Shown: positions 1-9,660 of the stretch, in pieces | Position numbering within the stretch: position 1 is the first letter of the stretch | Layout of the letters: every line of letters begins with the position of its first letter | DNA from: Hordeum vulgare subsp. vulgare | Lineage: Eukaryota; Streptophyta; Magnoliopsida; Poales; Poaceae | NCBI RefSeq assembly: GCF_904849725.1 | Contig: NC_058519.1 | Location: 535,254,316-535,318,315, forward strand | DNA: 64,000 nt | Direction: 5' to 3' | Notes under the pieces: generated by a model | Database searches by the model: none | What the model was told of the DNA's origin: nothing | Seen by the model: the letters and a program-made list of their open reading frames with translations, nothing else | Program-made: the position numbers and the translations under genes

Positions 1-133
1 GAAGCTTCTGAGTAAACATGCCTCTATGATTACTACTCAGGTAGAACAAGTACTTAAAGCTCAAAATGACTTGCTCAATGAGTTGAATGACAATTCTGTT
101 AGAGTCGTCACTAGAAGCGGTGGAATGACCTAG
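1..133 (+). pseudogene. Athila-like gag fragment, left of CACTA-1
   Basis: Reading from base 2, this encodes the same residues as 21820-21950 of the second gag copy (KLLSKHAS... through NELNDNSVRVVTR), with a few substitutions. It is cut at base 133 by CACTA-1. The gag reading frame resumes at 6782 with EPLYPEGHP, exactly as in the uninterrupted copy at 21948. Bases 131-133 (TAG) are the left target-site copy; the right copy is CAG at 6779-6781, so one base has mutated and now creates a stop. Confidence 0.9.
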
Positions 134-147
134 CACTACAAGAAATA
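134..147 (+). repeat. CACTA-1 left terminal inverted repeat
   Basis: CACTACAAGAAATA, a perfect 14-bp inverted match to 6765-6778. It is preceded by the target-site copy TAG at 131-133. Confidence 0.95.
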
Positions 148-479
148 AGCTCGTTTATGAAAAAAAATAGTGACGACGGTTTTATTGGTAATAGATCTAT
201 GACTAAAATATACAAAAAGGTCATGAGGTGTCTAAGAGGGTCCAAACCCTAGAATTTTTTGACCATCTCTATCAAGAAGGTCATAATCCCATTGCACAAA
301 ATGGTCACTGGCATGTGTAGCTCTATTTATGCCCGCATTGTAGGTCCTCCATGACAAAATTAACAAGGTCATAGGCTTAAATAGAGGTGACTAGGCAGAA
401 AACTCGACAATTTCGCCTATGTGTCTTGTATATATTGGTGTTGACAAGGCCACAAAGTATAAGTATGTTGACAGTTTAG

Positions 480-930
480 AATAATAATTTCTTGATTGCC
501 CTCAATATTTTTGGGCACTCTTTCCTACACAGATCATTGCCTCATGAAAAAAATTTAGCTCTATTTGCCTATTAAATCGTCCTCAAAAAGTTTCCAAAGT
601 TTTTGTTCAGCTAGAAGCTTTGTGAAGGAACTACTAGCTACTCATCTCCTAATGAGTTGAATTTTTGCCACATATTCTATATGCCCAAATCATAGCTCTC
701 CACAAAATTTGGTCTCCATCTAACTATCCATCTAAGCTCACAATTCAATCTTTGTTTCTTGTAATATTTTAAGTTTTTGAATCAACTATATTTTATATTG
801 CTGTATAATTTCTGAAAACTTACGAGGACATGACACTTCCCATAAAACCTCCCTGCACCAAATTTTATCTCATTGTATTGTATCATATTTCCCTCAATAT
901 TTCCCACAATCGTCGAATCTTCGCGCGTGA
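480..930. repeat. Remnant of a 155-bp tandem repeat in CACTA-1
   Basis: About two and a half diverged units. The landmark TTTGTGAAGGAAC near 619 recurs in degraded form (TTTTTGAATCAAC) about 155 bp later at 775. The text from CCCTCAATATTTTTGGGCAC (about 500) to the TGAGTTGAATTTTTGCCAC stretch (about 655) matches 51083-51260 in CACTA-3 almost word for word. The same repeat is far better preserved at 18838-19790 and 50885-51840. Confidence 0.75.
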
Positions 931-1189
931 GCCGTCCGATCTAACTCCTGGCGTGCTTCGGTCACCTCCCCGACACATTAATTTTTGAAACAACAAACAA
1001 GTTGCAAAAACAACCGTCGACCGATCTCCATGCACGCGCCGCTTGTCCCGTCCCGGACTCATTAATTCCCTAAAAACCGAGGGGCGAATCCAACTGAGAT
1101 TATCCGTCGGCTGTTGTATAACGTTTTCGTAAAAAACATGCTTAATTCTCAAAATAAAAAACATAGAATTACATATGCTTATTTTTTTA

Positions 1190-2400
1190 TTGGTGGAATA
1201 ATTTGTGCCATAGATTGCTGACATGGCAAACATCTTACCATCCGTTCCCAGCAATCCCACCGTCCACAGATCCATCCATCCATCTAAAGAAAAGGAGGAA
1301 GGAAAAAAGGAGCAGCCAACCGCACCAATTTCTCTCACTCTCTATGGTGAACCTATCCTTCCCGGAGCTCAGATCCGCCCCTCCCTCCCCTCCATCCAGG
1401 TCATGCCACGGATTGCTGCATGGACGTGATGGGAGGCCTTGCGAGGAAACGTCGTTGGGCTCGGGCTGGCTCCGATTGGCGGTTAACGCCGAGCTCAGAT
1501 CCGCCCCTCCCTCCCCTCTGTCCAGGTCTGCGCCTCAGGGCCCGCATCCTCGCCCGAGGCTAGGGTTTCCTCGCCGGAATCCGCCGGAACTGGCAATGGC
1601 GAGGCGAAGCTCACAGGATCCGTAGCCGGCATTGCATAGGTAGGACCTTCCCATTCTTCCTTGCGTGGATCCACCCTCTCCTCCTCACCTTTTTCTCCTA
1701 TCCACCCCTTTACTACAGGTTAACATGGTGTGGAGATGGCGACGACGGCAGGAGGGTGTCGGCCTTGCCCAGCTCGAGGAGGAGGAGGACATCGGTAGTG
1801 TTTGGTGTCCTCATGATACGGGGACATCTCCTATTTGGACGGCACCTTGTCGACCTAGTCACCGGTGACGAACACTCGGCCGAACACAGGCCAACTCCAT
1901 GAGCCAGGGGTATGCGGCGTGCCGGCGTCCTTGGCTGGACGACGAGCTGGTCATGGTTGGACGGGCGCGGCGAGACGTGTCTGCTGCTTGAAGAGGTACT
2001 TTGACAGTCTTTGATTGATGCCCCAATGATTACTTCAGGACCCAGCCTTGTCTGTTTGATTCATTTTTAAGACAGTGTTTCATTCCTACAACTTCTGCAT
2101 AGATTGTTTGTTAGGCCCGACTAATCGACTAGATGGAGATCTCACAGGCTCGTGGCTATGGTTGTATATGCTTTAATAACCACAATTTGTTGCCCAAATG
2201 TTTCCTGCCGATGGCCGTATTCCTCAGATCTTCAACTATTGCTGCAGGAGCGCATGCATAGAAGAAGAAAAGCATAAAGATGCATTAAATACTAATGGTC
2301 AATTTCTAAATGTTGCATCTCGTTCTTGTTCTGACTCGCTGATCAAAAGAGCAACCAAACCTTTCTCCTTCACTCCCCGCTAGTAAGTCCCAAAATAAAC
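1190..2400. other. GC-rich, exon-like stretch inside CACTA-1, possibly captured host DNA
   Basis: The stretch switches from AT-rich transposon sequence to C-rich, CpG-containing sequence that includes GCTAGGGTTTCCTCGCC (about 1559), a typical start of a grass 5' UTR. A segment of roughly 30 bp (GCTCAGATCCGCCCCTCCCT and following) occurs twice, at about 1368 and 1494. Open frames of 60-140 codons exist in several phases, but none resembles a protein I recognise and none is convincing. I read it as promoter or first-exon DNA of an unidentified host gene carried by the transposon. It could also be native CACTA sequence. Confidence 0.35.
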
Positions 2401-3661
2401 TAAACAAAAGTTTGGGCATCAAATTAATCCCACTTCCCAATATCCATCTCCCTCCGTCCTCTATATCTCCTACTGCTGTCCCCGTTATCTGCCAGACAAG
2501 TTGTACATGAAGTGCTCTATTTGGTGGTTGCCTGAAGCAAAGAACCATTGGAATTTCAATTGGTTAGGAGAGTGGTTTGATTACTCTTCTGTTTATTAGT
2601 TCCAATTGGTTGCATCAGCCATGTGTGCCACGAAATTAGCTTGATCTAGCTTTTAGTGTAGCTAGATGGACTATGCAGCTATCTAATTGGAATTCGGAAC
2701 TAGCAATTTGGTAGTTGCAACAAATCAGGGATTTGGTATAAACCTTGAAGGTGTTCTTATGTATTCAAGCTTGCTCTCCTTAGTACAGGGACATCTTTGC
2801 ATCCAAAATAATATAGTGATAGCTCTGCAAATCACAGAAAAAAATGTTGGCTCCAAGTTCTTCCATTGTCCTGTCCAAATTGTAATATCTTGATGAGATG
2901 AATCATGATCTAAGAATCCGGATTCTGATTTTAAGGAGTACAGAAAAAATTCAATTAAACTTATGTATTCAAATAAAATTCAAAAGAAATTCCAGTGTAC
3001 TTTTTACCATTTCCTGTTGTATATATGTTCCCATGTGTTTGTCGGTGTTCTGTCAAAACAATTTTCTTCTCTGTATATGTATGCATATAGTATATAGCTT
3101 AGTTAGCTGCTGAAGTGCTACTACTGGGTTTAGCTACTCTACTACTCAGGCTTATCTGAATATAGACGTACCATTACTTAATAGTGCTGCTAGTTGATTC
3201 CTGTTTTTCGAACCACTTTAATTTTGATGCTCCAAAGTTATAGAGTTAGTCAGATTTGGTTTCTTGTACCTAGACGAGCCAGCTTTAATTGAATTTGTGG
3301 TGGTAGAGAAAAATGTTTATGTTCTTGTTGTCTATGTTTCTCACTTCAATTGATTTTGTTTCTTTTCCGTGTAAGGACATGCTACCATCTAAAAAAGCAA
3401 GCTGTGTCTCCCCTTGGCATTTGCAACAGATATGGGATAGTAATTTACAATGGAAAGGGCCAGTTTAATTCTGCTCATGTTTGGAGGTAAATTTCTTTTG
3501 TTTTCCCTTACAAAACAAAGTGCAACAAACCAGAGTATAGTTTTGGTAGAACAACAGACAATTCTTGTTCTCTTATTTTCTTAAATGAGTGTGGGGTCGT
3601 TACTTGCCATGAGTGATATCTTCCATTTATATTTGTTTTGATATGTAAAATTACACTGACT
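2401..3661. other. CACTA-1 interior, no gene seen
   Basis: AT-rich sequence with only short open frames of 60-70 codons in random phases. No domain, tRNA or repeat was recognised. Confidence 0.5.
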
Positions 3662-3666
3662 AGATG

Positions 3667-4251
3667 TGACGGGGATATAGCCCTAGGGTAGGGTCATAGG
3701 TCTGACCAATACGTCCTACCCAAGGGCACCTCTTTATTAGTTTAAGGACTACAAGGGAAATTCCTACTGGATCGTGACAACATCTAATCCACTCGGTACG
3801 GATCCACTCAGAGAAGTACATTCCATCGACTCGGATGACAGTCAACCATTCGGCCATATGACTCACTCGATCATGCAAATACCAACAGTCGGCAAGACAT
3901 CTGTAGTGGGCTGACATTATGGCATCAATGCCCCATCTTGTAACATAAGAGGTGAGGAGGTGGCGCACTCTATATAAGCCACCCCCCTCCACATAGCTAG
4001 ACATCTTCTTCTTCTTCTTCTTCTCCCCCTGCGGGCTTATTCCTTCCCTGGAGCTCTGGCTCTCTCTATACCATGTAACTCATGTCCATGACAGATAAAA
4101 CAAAGCCTCTCCGGAGCACGAGACGTAGGGTTGTTATCTCCACTGTGAGAGGCCTGAACTCGCTAAAACCACCATGTCACCCATGTGCATCTTGGTAGAT
4201 CAAGCTCCGTTATCTTACCCCCTTTCTACTGTCAGACTTATACCCACGACA
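3667..4251 (+). mobile_element. Solo LTR (585 bp) inserted in CACTA-1
   Basis: The segment begins TGACGGGGATATAG and ends CCCACGACA, so it has the TG...CA ends of an LTR. It is flanked by a perfect 5-bp duplication AGATG (3662-3666 and 4252-4256). It contains a TATA box (TATATAA, 3971-3977), a TTC run at about 4006-4024 as expected in a leader, and no coding sequence. No second LTR or internal domain is present, so this is a solo LTR left by LTR-LTR recombination. The superfamily is not determinable from the LTR alone. Confidence 0.88.
3971..3977 (+). promoter_or_regulatory. TATA box of the solo LTR
   Basis: TATATAA preceded by CACTC and followed by GCCACC, about 300 bp into the LTR and about 35 bp upstream of the TTC-rich tract. 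Confidence 0.6.
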
Positions 4252-4256
4252 AGATG

Positions 4257-6764
4257 TGTCACAATCGCTGAGTATTTTAATTTGTATGCCTTGCCTGAAT
4301 AGCTTCAGATATCCTTAACATGAAATGCCAAAATTTGTAGATGGTGCCCTCTTCTCCAACTACGTATATAGGCGGCGGTGACAAACGGAGCAGCACCAGA
4401 ACAACCCATCCCCCAGCCTCTTTCTAGGGAAGTTGACCATCAGCGGCAGCAACACAATCACTAGCGAGGCAGATCATGTCCCGGGTGATGGAGCAGCCAT
4501 TGGTACAGAGTCGATGCTTCGCCGCATATCTCTGTGTGATGCAACAATGGTACTGTGAAGAGGACGCGGTCCCAGGTGAAGCTCAAATCTTCCTGTGATA
4601 AATTTTTATTATCTTTGATCCACAACAAAATTAATTAAGAGATTGATTGATAAGTTAAAATCTCCCTGAATTTTTTTGTACAGAAATGGTCAGGACTAGC
4701 TGCATGTATGTATGTATCTCCACTATTTCTATTATAACTGCATGTATGTATATATCTCCACTGTTTCTATTCTAATAAGAGGTGAAATACATTTTTGATC
4801 GATATGGGATATGTATGTATGTATGTAGGATTTTTTTATTATTTTGGGTCTAGCCTTGATTTATTTGTCCTTAACTACTCGACCAATAGCCTTTTGCAGC
4901 TTTTTTCCATGCGATTATTATTGGTCAACAGAAGATTGTCAAAATGGTTGCTCCAGGAGATATGTTAACGCATGGATTCTCAGTTTGCAGGAATATTAAT
5001 GTAATCAAGTATACTCGACATGTGGTACTTCCTTCGATTTTAAATTATGCTGCTCTCTAGCTTCTATTATGAAATTAAATTTACACTATCAACTTGATGA
5101 CTATTTATGATGCATTGCCTTCTTATAAATATATAGCTTCGAAGGCATATTTTAGTCTACAAGTTTTGTTTCTTATGTGCCCGCATATTTGTTGCTAGCA
5201 CAAATTAATTTTTATTAGGTTTCCTTATCTTCAGTTAACCATCTTTTAATATCCACTTTGTGTACAGTGAGAAGCCAGTAGCGGTGTTCGGTCCAGTAGT
5301 ATGGGTGTTTTGTAGCCAGTACCTTTTGCTATGCACCGAACTTTGTTTATCCAACCGGTGTCAGCTTTTGCTCCCAACATACGTGAACATGTTACCATGT
5401 TACTTAAGATTCTATAGTATGAATATATTTGCTAACTAAAATTTATCCGACCATATGGCATGATTTTTTTATAAGCAGCAATAGTCGCCTATATGTTGAA
5501 TGGTTCTGCCATGCTATGTTTTTTATGTTTACAAGATAAGTGTAATAACAGAAAGTGAATTATCAATCTAGCCATTATCCCGAACTCGCAAAATGGAACC
5601 TGAAGTAAGAATAGTTTCCTGATGGTTACTGTATTAAAGTTATGTTCTTTAAAAAGGTTTGTGTGTTTATTCAATTAATCACTTCATTTCTTACTTTTAC
5701 AAAATCGACAAAAAATATAGACGAGATTTCCCACTGGCGCGGCATGCGCCGTGCTTTTTTGACGCTAGTGTTTGATTAATAGACCAACCTTCTGGTGGGG
5801 TACAAAAACTCATGTGACACTTGTTGGTCAAAGAGCCCGTCGAAGTTATTTTTGCTTTACGGTAGATTTGGTGTGCTGGTTCGGTTCCTCGAGTCTATGA
5901 ACTAAAATTACCTGACAAGTTTATGGTGTGTTTCCCTTGAAAAAAGTGCACGGTGGTTCTGGTCTGTGAGTAGTTTTCCACTCCACTTCATAAGTCATAA
6001 CTTGATGAATGAGAAAACAATTTTCTACTGTTTTATCATAGGTTATCGACCGTGCAATTTTACTAGTTTCCTTGGTCTGAAAGCCTTACCATCATTTTCT
6101 TCTTGCAGACGGCAATGGCAAGAGGATATTGTGCAGAGGAAGAGGATGAGGAGAAACTTGTGGTTCTCATCCAATCTTCGTGTAACTCTCTTTATGTGCG
6201 ATTGTGCACGTTTTGGATCCTTTTTTAGTGCTCTTGCACTTGCAGAAGTATTATGTTGTGCACATGTAAAATTATTTTGATGTGCCCTTGTTAGGCGTTG
6301 AACCTTAATGCATGGAGTCGGTGGATGATGTATTGTATTTGATGTGATATGCTACTTAAATGAAATATACATTTTATTTGCAATCTTTTATTCTGTTGTA
6401 CTTATTTTTAATGGGCCAATTGTGAGATATGCGTGCTTCTAGTAAAAAATGCTTCAACCCAAATAAATCAGACATTTTCAATAGTAAAATAGGTATTGGG
6501 TTAGGCCCATGTAGTCTAGATTGGTGGACATGGATCTAAAATTTATGATGATTCCATTTGGTCACTAGCAATGCCACGTCAGCTTGGCCACGTCAGATCC
6601 TACGTGGCTCACACAAATGGGTAATGACCAAACCAAAATTTTAGAAAGGTCAGGTTTGTTCATTCTTGACGGCCAACTGTTGACGTTGTAAATTTGGTCA
6701 AAAAAGGTCAATAAACGACAACAATGACGAATCAATGACCAATATAGGGAGTCATAATTGACCG
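4257..6764. other. CACTA-1 right interior, no confident gene
   Basis: AT-rich sequence with small GTAT/TGTA microsatellites near 4703-4715 and 4812-4830. An exon-like block at about 6110-6200 follows an acceptor-like TTCTTCTTGCAG. It encodes an acidic stretch (ARGYCAEEEDEEKLVV) that I cannot assign. The last 200 bp are rich in GGTCA/TGACC subterminal motifs. Confidence 0.4.
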
Positions 6765-6778
6765 TATTTCTTGTAGTG
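6765..6778 (-). repeat. CACTA-1 right terminal inverted repeat
   Basis: TATTTCTTGTAGTG, the exact reverse complement of 134-147, followed by the target-site copy CAG (6779-6781). Confidence 0.95.
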
Positions 6779-6781
6779 CAG

Positions 6782-7926
6782 GAACCTCTGTATCCCGAGG
6801 GTCATCCAGAGAGAATTGAACAAGATTATCAAGGAGTTAGCACTCATGCAACTAGTTATCCTAGAAAGAATAAGAACGATGATAGGAACCTGCACGCTAG
6901 CAACCCTGTTGCTGCTACCCCTGAGAGTCCAAACGATGCCTCTATCTCTGATGCTGAAACACAATCTGGTGATGAACATGAGCCTAATGATAATATCAAT
7001 AGTGATGTTCATGAAGATGCTCAACCTAGCAATGAAAAGGATGTGGAGATTGAACCTAGTGTTGATATTGATAACCCACAACCTAAGAATCAGAGATACG
7101 ATAAGAATGACTTCACTGCTAGGAAGCATGGTAAAGAAAGGGAACCATGGGTTCATAAACCCATGCCCTTTCCTCCCAAACCATCCAAGAAAAAGGATGA
7201 TGAGGATTTTGAGCGCTTTGTTGAGATGATCAGACCTGTCTTTCTACAAATGCGTTTGACAGATATGCTCAAAATGTCTCTGTATGCTAAGTACATGAAA
7301 GATATTGTGACTAATAAGAGGAGGATACCTGATCTTGAGATCTCCGCCATGCTTGCCAATTACACTTTCAAGGGTGGAACTCCTAAGAAACTAGGTGATC
7401 CCGGTGTGCCCACTATACCTTGCTCCATTAAAGGCAACTATGTTAGAACTGCGTTGTGCGACCTTGGAGTCGGTGTCAGTGTTATGCCTCTCTCTCTTTA
7501 TGTAGACTTGAACTGGATAAGTTGACACCCACTGAAATCTCTCCGCAAATGGCCGACAAATCAACTGCTTTCCCTATAGGCATTTGCGAGGACGTGGCTG
7601 TTGTGGTTGGTAACACCACTATCTTAACAGACTTTGTTATCTTGGATATTCCTGAGGACGATGCCATGGGTGTCATCCTCCGAAGACCCTTTTTAAACAC
7701 TGCAGGAGCTGTTATAGATTGCAACAAAGGCAATCTCACTTTCCATGTCAACGGTAATGAGCACACGGTGCACTTTCCGAAGAAACAATATCGAGTACAT
7801 TGCATCAATGCTATCGAAAAAACTTCATCGATTCTTATTGGGAGCTTTGAATGCCCTATTCCTTGTGTCAAGATGAAGTATGATTTGCTTGTTGGGGAGA
7901 TACATATCCCCATTGAGGTGACTTAG
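6782..7926 (+). pseudogene. Athila-like gag C-terminus and aspartic protease, frameshifted
   Basis: Continues the gag interrupted at 133: a charged, low-complexity linker (EPLYPEGHPERIEQ, SDAETQSGDEHEPND) up to about residue 110, then the pepsin-like protease used by Gypsy elements. The protease core is ISAMLANYTFKGGTPKKLGD, then the active-site strand ALCDLGVGVSVMP near 7450-7490. This keeps the catalytic Asp, although family members usually have Ala or Ser where this copy has Val. A one-base indel near 7500-7510 shifts the frame; the remainder, from LDKLTPTEIS through the flap-like VILRRPFLNTAGAVID to HFPKKQ, is read in the second frame and ends with TAG at 7924-7926. No RT follows, which makes this a gag-protease-only element. 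Confidence 0.85.
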
Positions 7927-8139
7927 TGACTATTTCAAAAATTCTCCGTTCTCTTTTGCGATTCGAGAAAGTTTTGTCAAGGGGATTTGATCAACCCCAT
8001 TGACGGATTTCTTTCGATGACCATGAGATGGATGAATCGAGGAGTCACAGACCTCTGTTCCAAGCTTTCACTTTCGATTGCTTAGAAGAAGAATGATAGA
8101 TTTAGTTTAGTTTTCTCTGTTTTCTCTTTTAACGTCCGG
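7927..8139 (+). other. Spacer between protease and LTR-like module
   Basis: Non-coding. It contains CAAGGGGATTTGATCAACCC, which can form a short GGGG/CCCC hairpin (about 7979-7998). No other feature was seen. Confidence 0.4.
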
Positions 8140-8477
8140 TAGAAACTACCCCGAAAATAAAAGTTCTCTGAACGCTGTGAAAATCTAGTATGATTTTTTC
8201 TCGAATATTTGAAAAATACTGGGACAAAGAGTTTGTCTGGGGGCCACACCAGTGGGCCACAAGTCCTAGGGGCGCGGGCACCCCCCTGGCCGTGCCACCC
8301 AGGCTTGTGGGGCCCATAGGCACCCCCTCCACTCATTCTTGCTCTCATCCGCTTCTCCTACCTCTAGAAAAAATCGTTTCGGAGCTCAAACCCGTGTTCT
8401 TGCTCCTCTTGCTGGGATTTTCAATCTCTTTGCTCAAATCACCGTTCTCCGAACTGTTTTGGGGAAATTACACCTTG
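8140..8477 (+). promoter_or_regulatory. LTR-like module inside the element, candidate internal promoter and leader
   Basis: This stretch resembles the promoter-proximal part of the element's own LTR (about 11775-11990). Both have AATAAAAGTTCTC followed by GAACG, then a TTTTTTC tract, then a G/C-rich block bounded by CCACAAG and GGCTTGTGG (8257-8263 and 8302-8310 here; 11881-11889 and 11927-11935 in the LTR). The block is followed by a leader-like CT-rich stretch and a consensus splice donor at 8478. Because it lies directly upstream of the ATHILA-type ORF, a role as a second promoter producing a separate mRNA for that ORF is a reasonable inference. No TATA box is obvious. Confidence 0.5.
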
Positions 8478-8699
8478 GTAAGTGACTCCTCCATTGGTCC
8501 AATTAGTTTTTGCTCTAGTGCCTTATACTCCGCGTATTTTTGCTGCCTTGGTGACCATGTTCTTGAGCTTTGCATGCTGATTCTAGCTGGTCCCAAGTAG
8601 TTTTGATGCGTAATATGGTCTCTAGGCACTTGTGGGAGTAGTTGCTACAAGTTTAGCTGATCCTTGTTCACCTTTCCTTTTGGTCACTGAAAACTTCAG
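8478..8699 (+). other. Predicted intron in the 5' leader of the ATHILA-type ORF
   Basis: The donor CTTG/GTAAGTGA (GT at 8478-8479) matches the plant consensus. The acceptor AACTTCAG (AG at 8698-8699) follows a pyrimidine-rich stretch (CACCTTTCCTTTTGG) and lies 10 bases before the ATG at 8710. Length 222 bp. Predicted from sequence only. Confidence 0.5.
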
Positions 8700-8709
8700 A
8701 AAAGGGAAG

Positions 8710-9660
8710 ATGTTCAAGAGAAACTTTCATGGTGGTTCCTCAAGCAAGAGAGGTCCCGGTCTTGCGATTCGGGAGCCTGATCCTTACCAACCCAGGGATG
8801 CGCAGGTACAACCATGTGAATGGCCTTCTGATGAATTTATGATTGAGGCAGCTTTCAAAGATGAGTTTGATGCACTTGTTCACAACGTCGGACTCGAAGA
8901 ATTCATCTCCGATAAATGTGAACAGTATGTTGCTCTCACTGCCTCTTTTGTTCGTAGATTCAAATTTTTAGCTGGCCGTGACCCATCGGTACTGTTTGAT
9001 CTCTATGATAAATCGTATACCATGTATTTAGAGGATTTCAGTAGAATTTGCAAACTACCTATTTGGGCTAACCTCAATGATCCTCCTAAATCTTTGGTTA
9101 GAGATTTTTGCGCTGGTATTACAGTTGGAGAAACTAGAGACATTACGCAAGCTACCATGGGGAGTATTCATTTTCCTGCCTTGCACTACTTTGCCCTCTT
9201 CATAGGAAGATGCACTAATGGCAAGATTGAGCATTGTCACCTCTGCGCACCCAGCCTTAGTATCCTTAAGAGCGCAGTGACAGGTGACAAAAGCTTCAAC
9301 ATGGGAGCTATTATAGCAAGGATGCTGAATAAGAATGCTATTGAAGGGGATTTCTTTGGTGGGATCTATTCCACTCGCATAGCAAATTTCCTTGGAGTAC
9401 CCATCCGCGAAGGAGATCCCCCGCTCCATACAGCTTTCCTTGATCGCGTCGCTTTGACACGCTACCAGTTCCGTGAGAGGGATGACAAATCCCTCCTATA
9501 CCGATTGATATTTAACCGGCAGCGTGTTTTCCATATTACCCTTCCTGCTCCTGCTCTCTTTGACTTTCAGGTAAAACAGGGATATTACATAACCAGAGGA
9601 GAGGCACATGAGTATGAGAGGGAGGCGAAGGCTGCTCGTCTCCGTGAGGCAGCTATTTAG
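8710..9660 (+). CDS. ATHILA-type accessory ORF of the non-autonomous Gypsy element
   Basis: An open frame of about 316 codons from ATG 8710 (MFKRNFHGGSSSKRGPG) to TAG 9660. The frame is open upstream to 8632, but 8710 follows the predicted splice acceptor and begins the conserved protein. The product has a basic, Ser/Gly-rich N-terminus, a central globular part (LEEFISDKCEQYVALTASFV; SIHFPALHYFALFIGRC; LCAPSLSILKSAVTG; FFGGIYSTRIANFLGVP) and an Arg/Glu-rich C-terminus. The pattern matches the grass proteins annotated as ATHILA ORF-1 type (Pfam ATHILA family as I remember it). Function is unknown; roles related to gag or to an env-like third ORF have been suggested. It sits between protease and 3' LTR and is the only long undamaged frame in the window, which suggests recent or selected activity. 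Confidence 0.75.
   Translation: MFKRNFHGGSSSKRGPGLAIREPDPYQPRDAQVQPCEWPSDEFMIEAAFKDEFDALVHNVGLEEFISDKCEQYVALTASFVRRFKFLAGRDPSVLFDLYDKSYTMYLEDFSRICKLPIWANLNDPPKSLVRDFCAGITVGETRDITQATMGSIHFPALHYFALFIGRCTNGKIEHCHLCAPSLSILKSAVTGDKSFNMGAIIARMLNKNAIEGDFFGGIYSTRIANFLGVPIREGDPPLHTAFLDRVALTRYQFRERDDKSLLYRLIFNRQRVFHITLPAPALFDFQVKQGYYITRGEAHEYEREAKAARLREAAI

Larger units (their letters stand above)
134..6778. mobile_element. CACTA-1: non-autonomous CACTA (En/Spm-type) DNA transposon
   Basis: The element starts CACTACAAGAAATA (134-147) and ends with its exact reverse complement (6765-6778). The flanking 3-bp duplication is TAG/CAG, one mismatch. Removing 134-6781 restores the gag frame known from the intact copy at about 21950. 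Both subterminal regions are dense in short GGTCA/TGACC motifs, for example around 230-410 and 6610-6760, as expected for transposase-binding subterminal repeats. No transposase-like coding region is visible, so it would need a partner in trans. The interior holds a partial 155-bp repeat array, a GC-rich exon-like stretch (about 1190-2000) and a solo LTR (3667-4251). Confidence 0.93.

Noticed and set aside
883..1338. 151-codon minus-strand frame in CACTA-1
   Set aside because: Low-complexity, no recognisable motif, crosses from AT-rich to GC-rich sequence. Probably chance.
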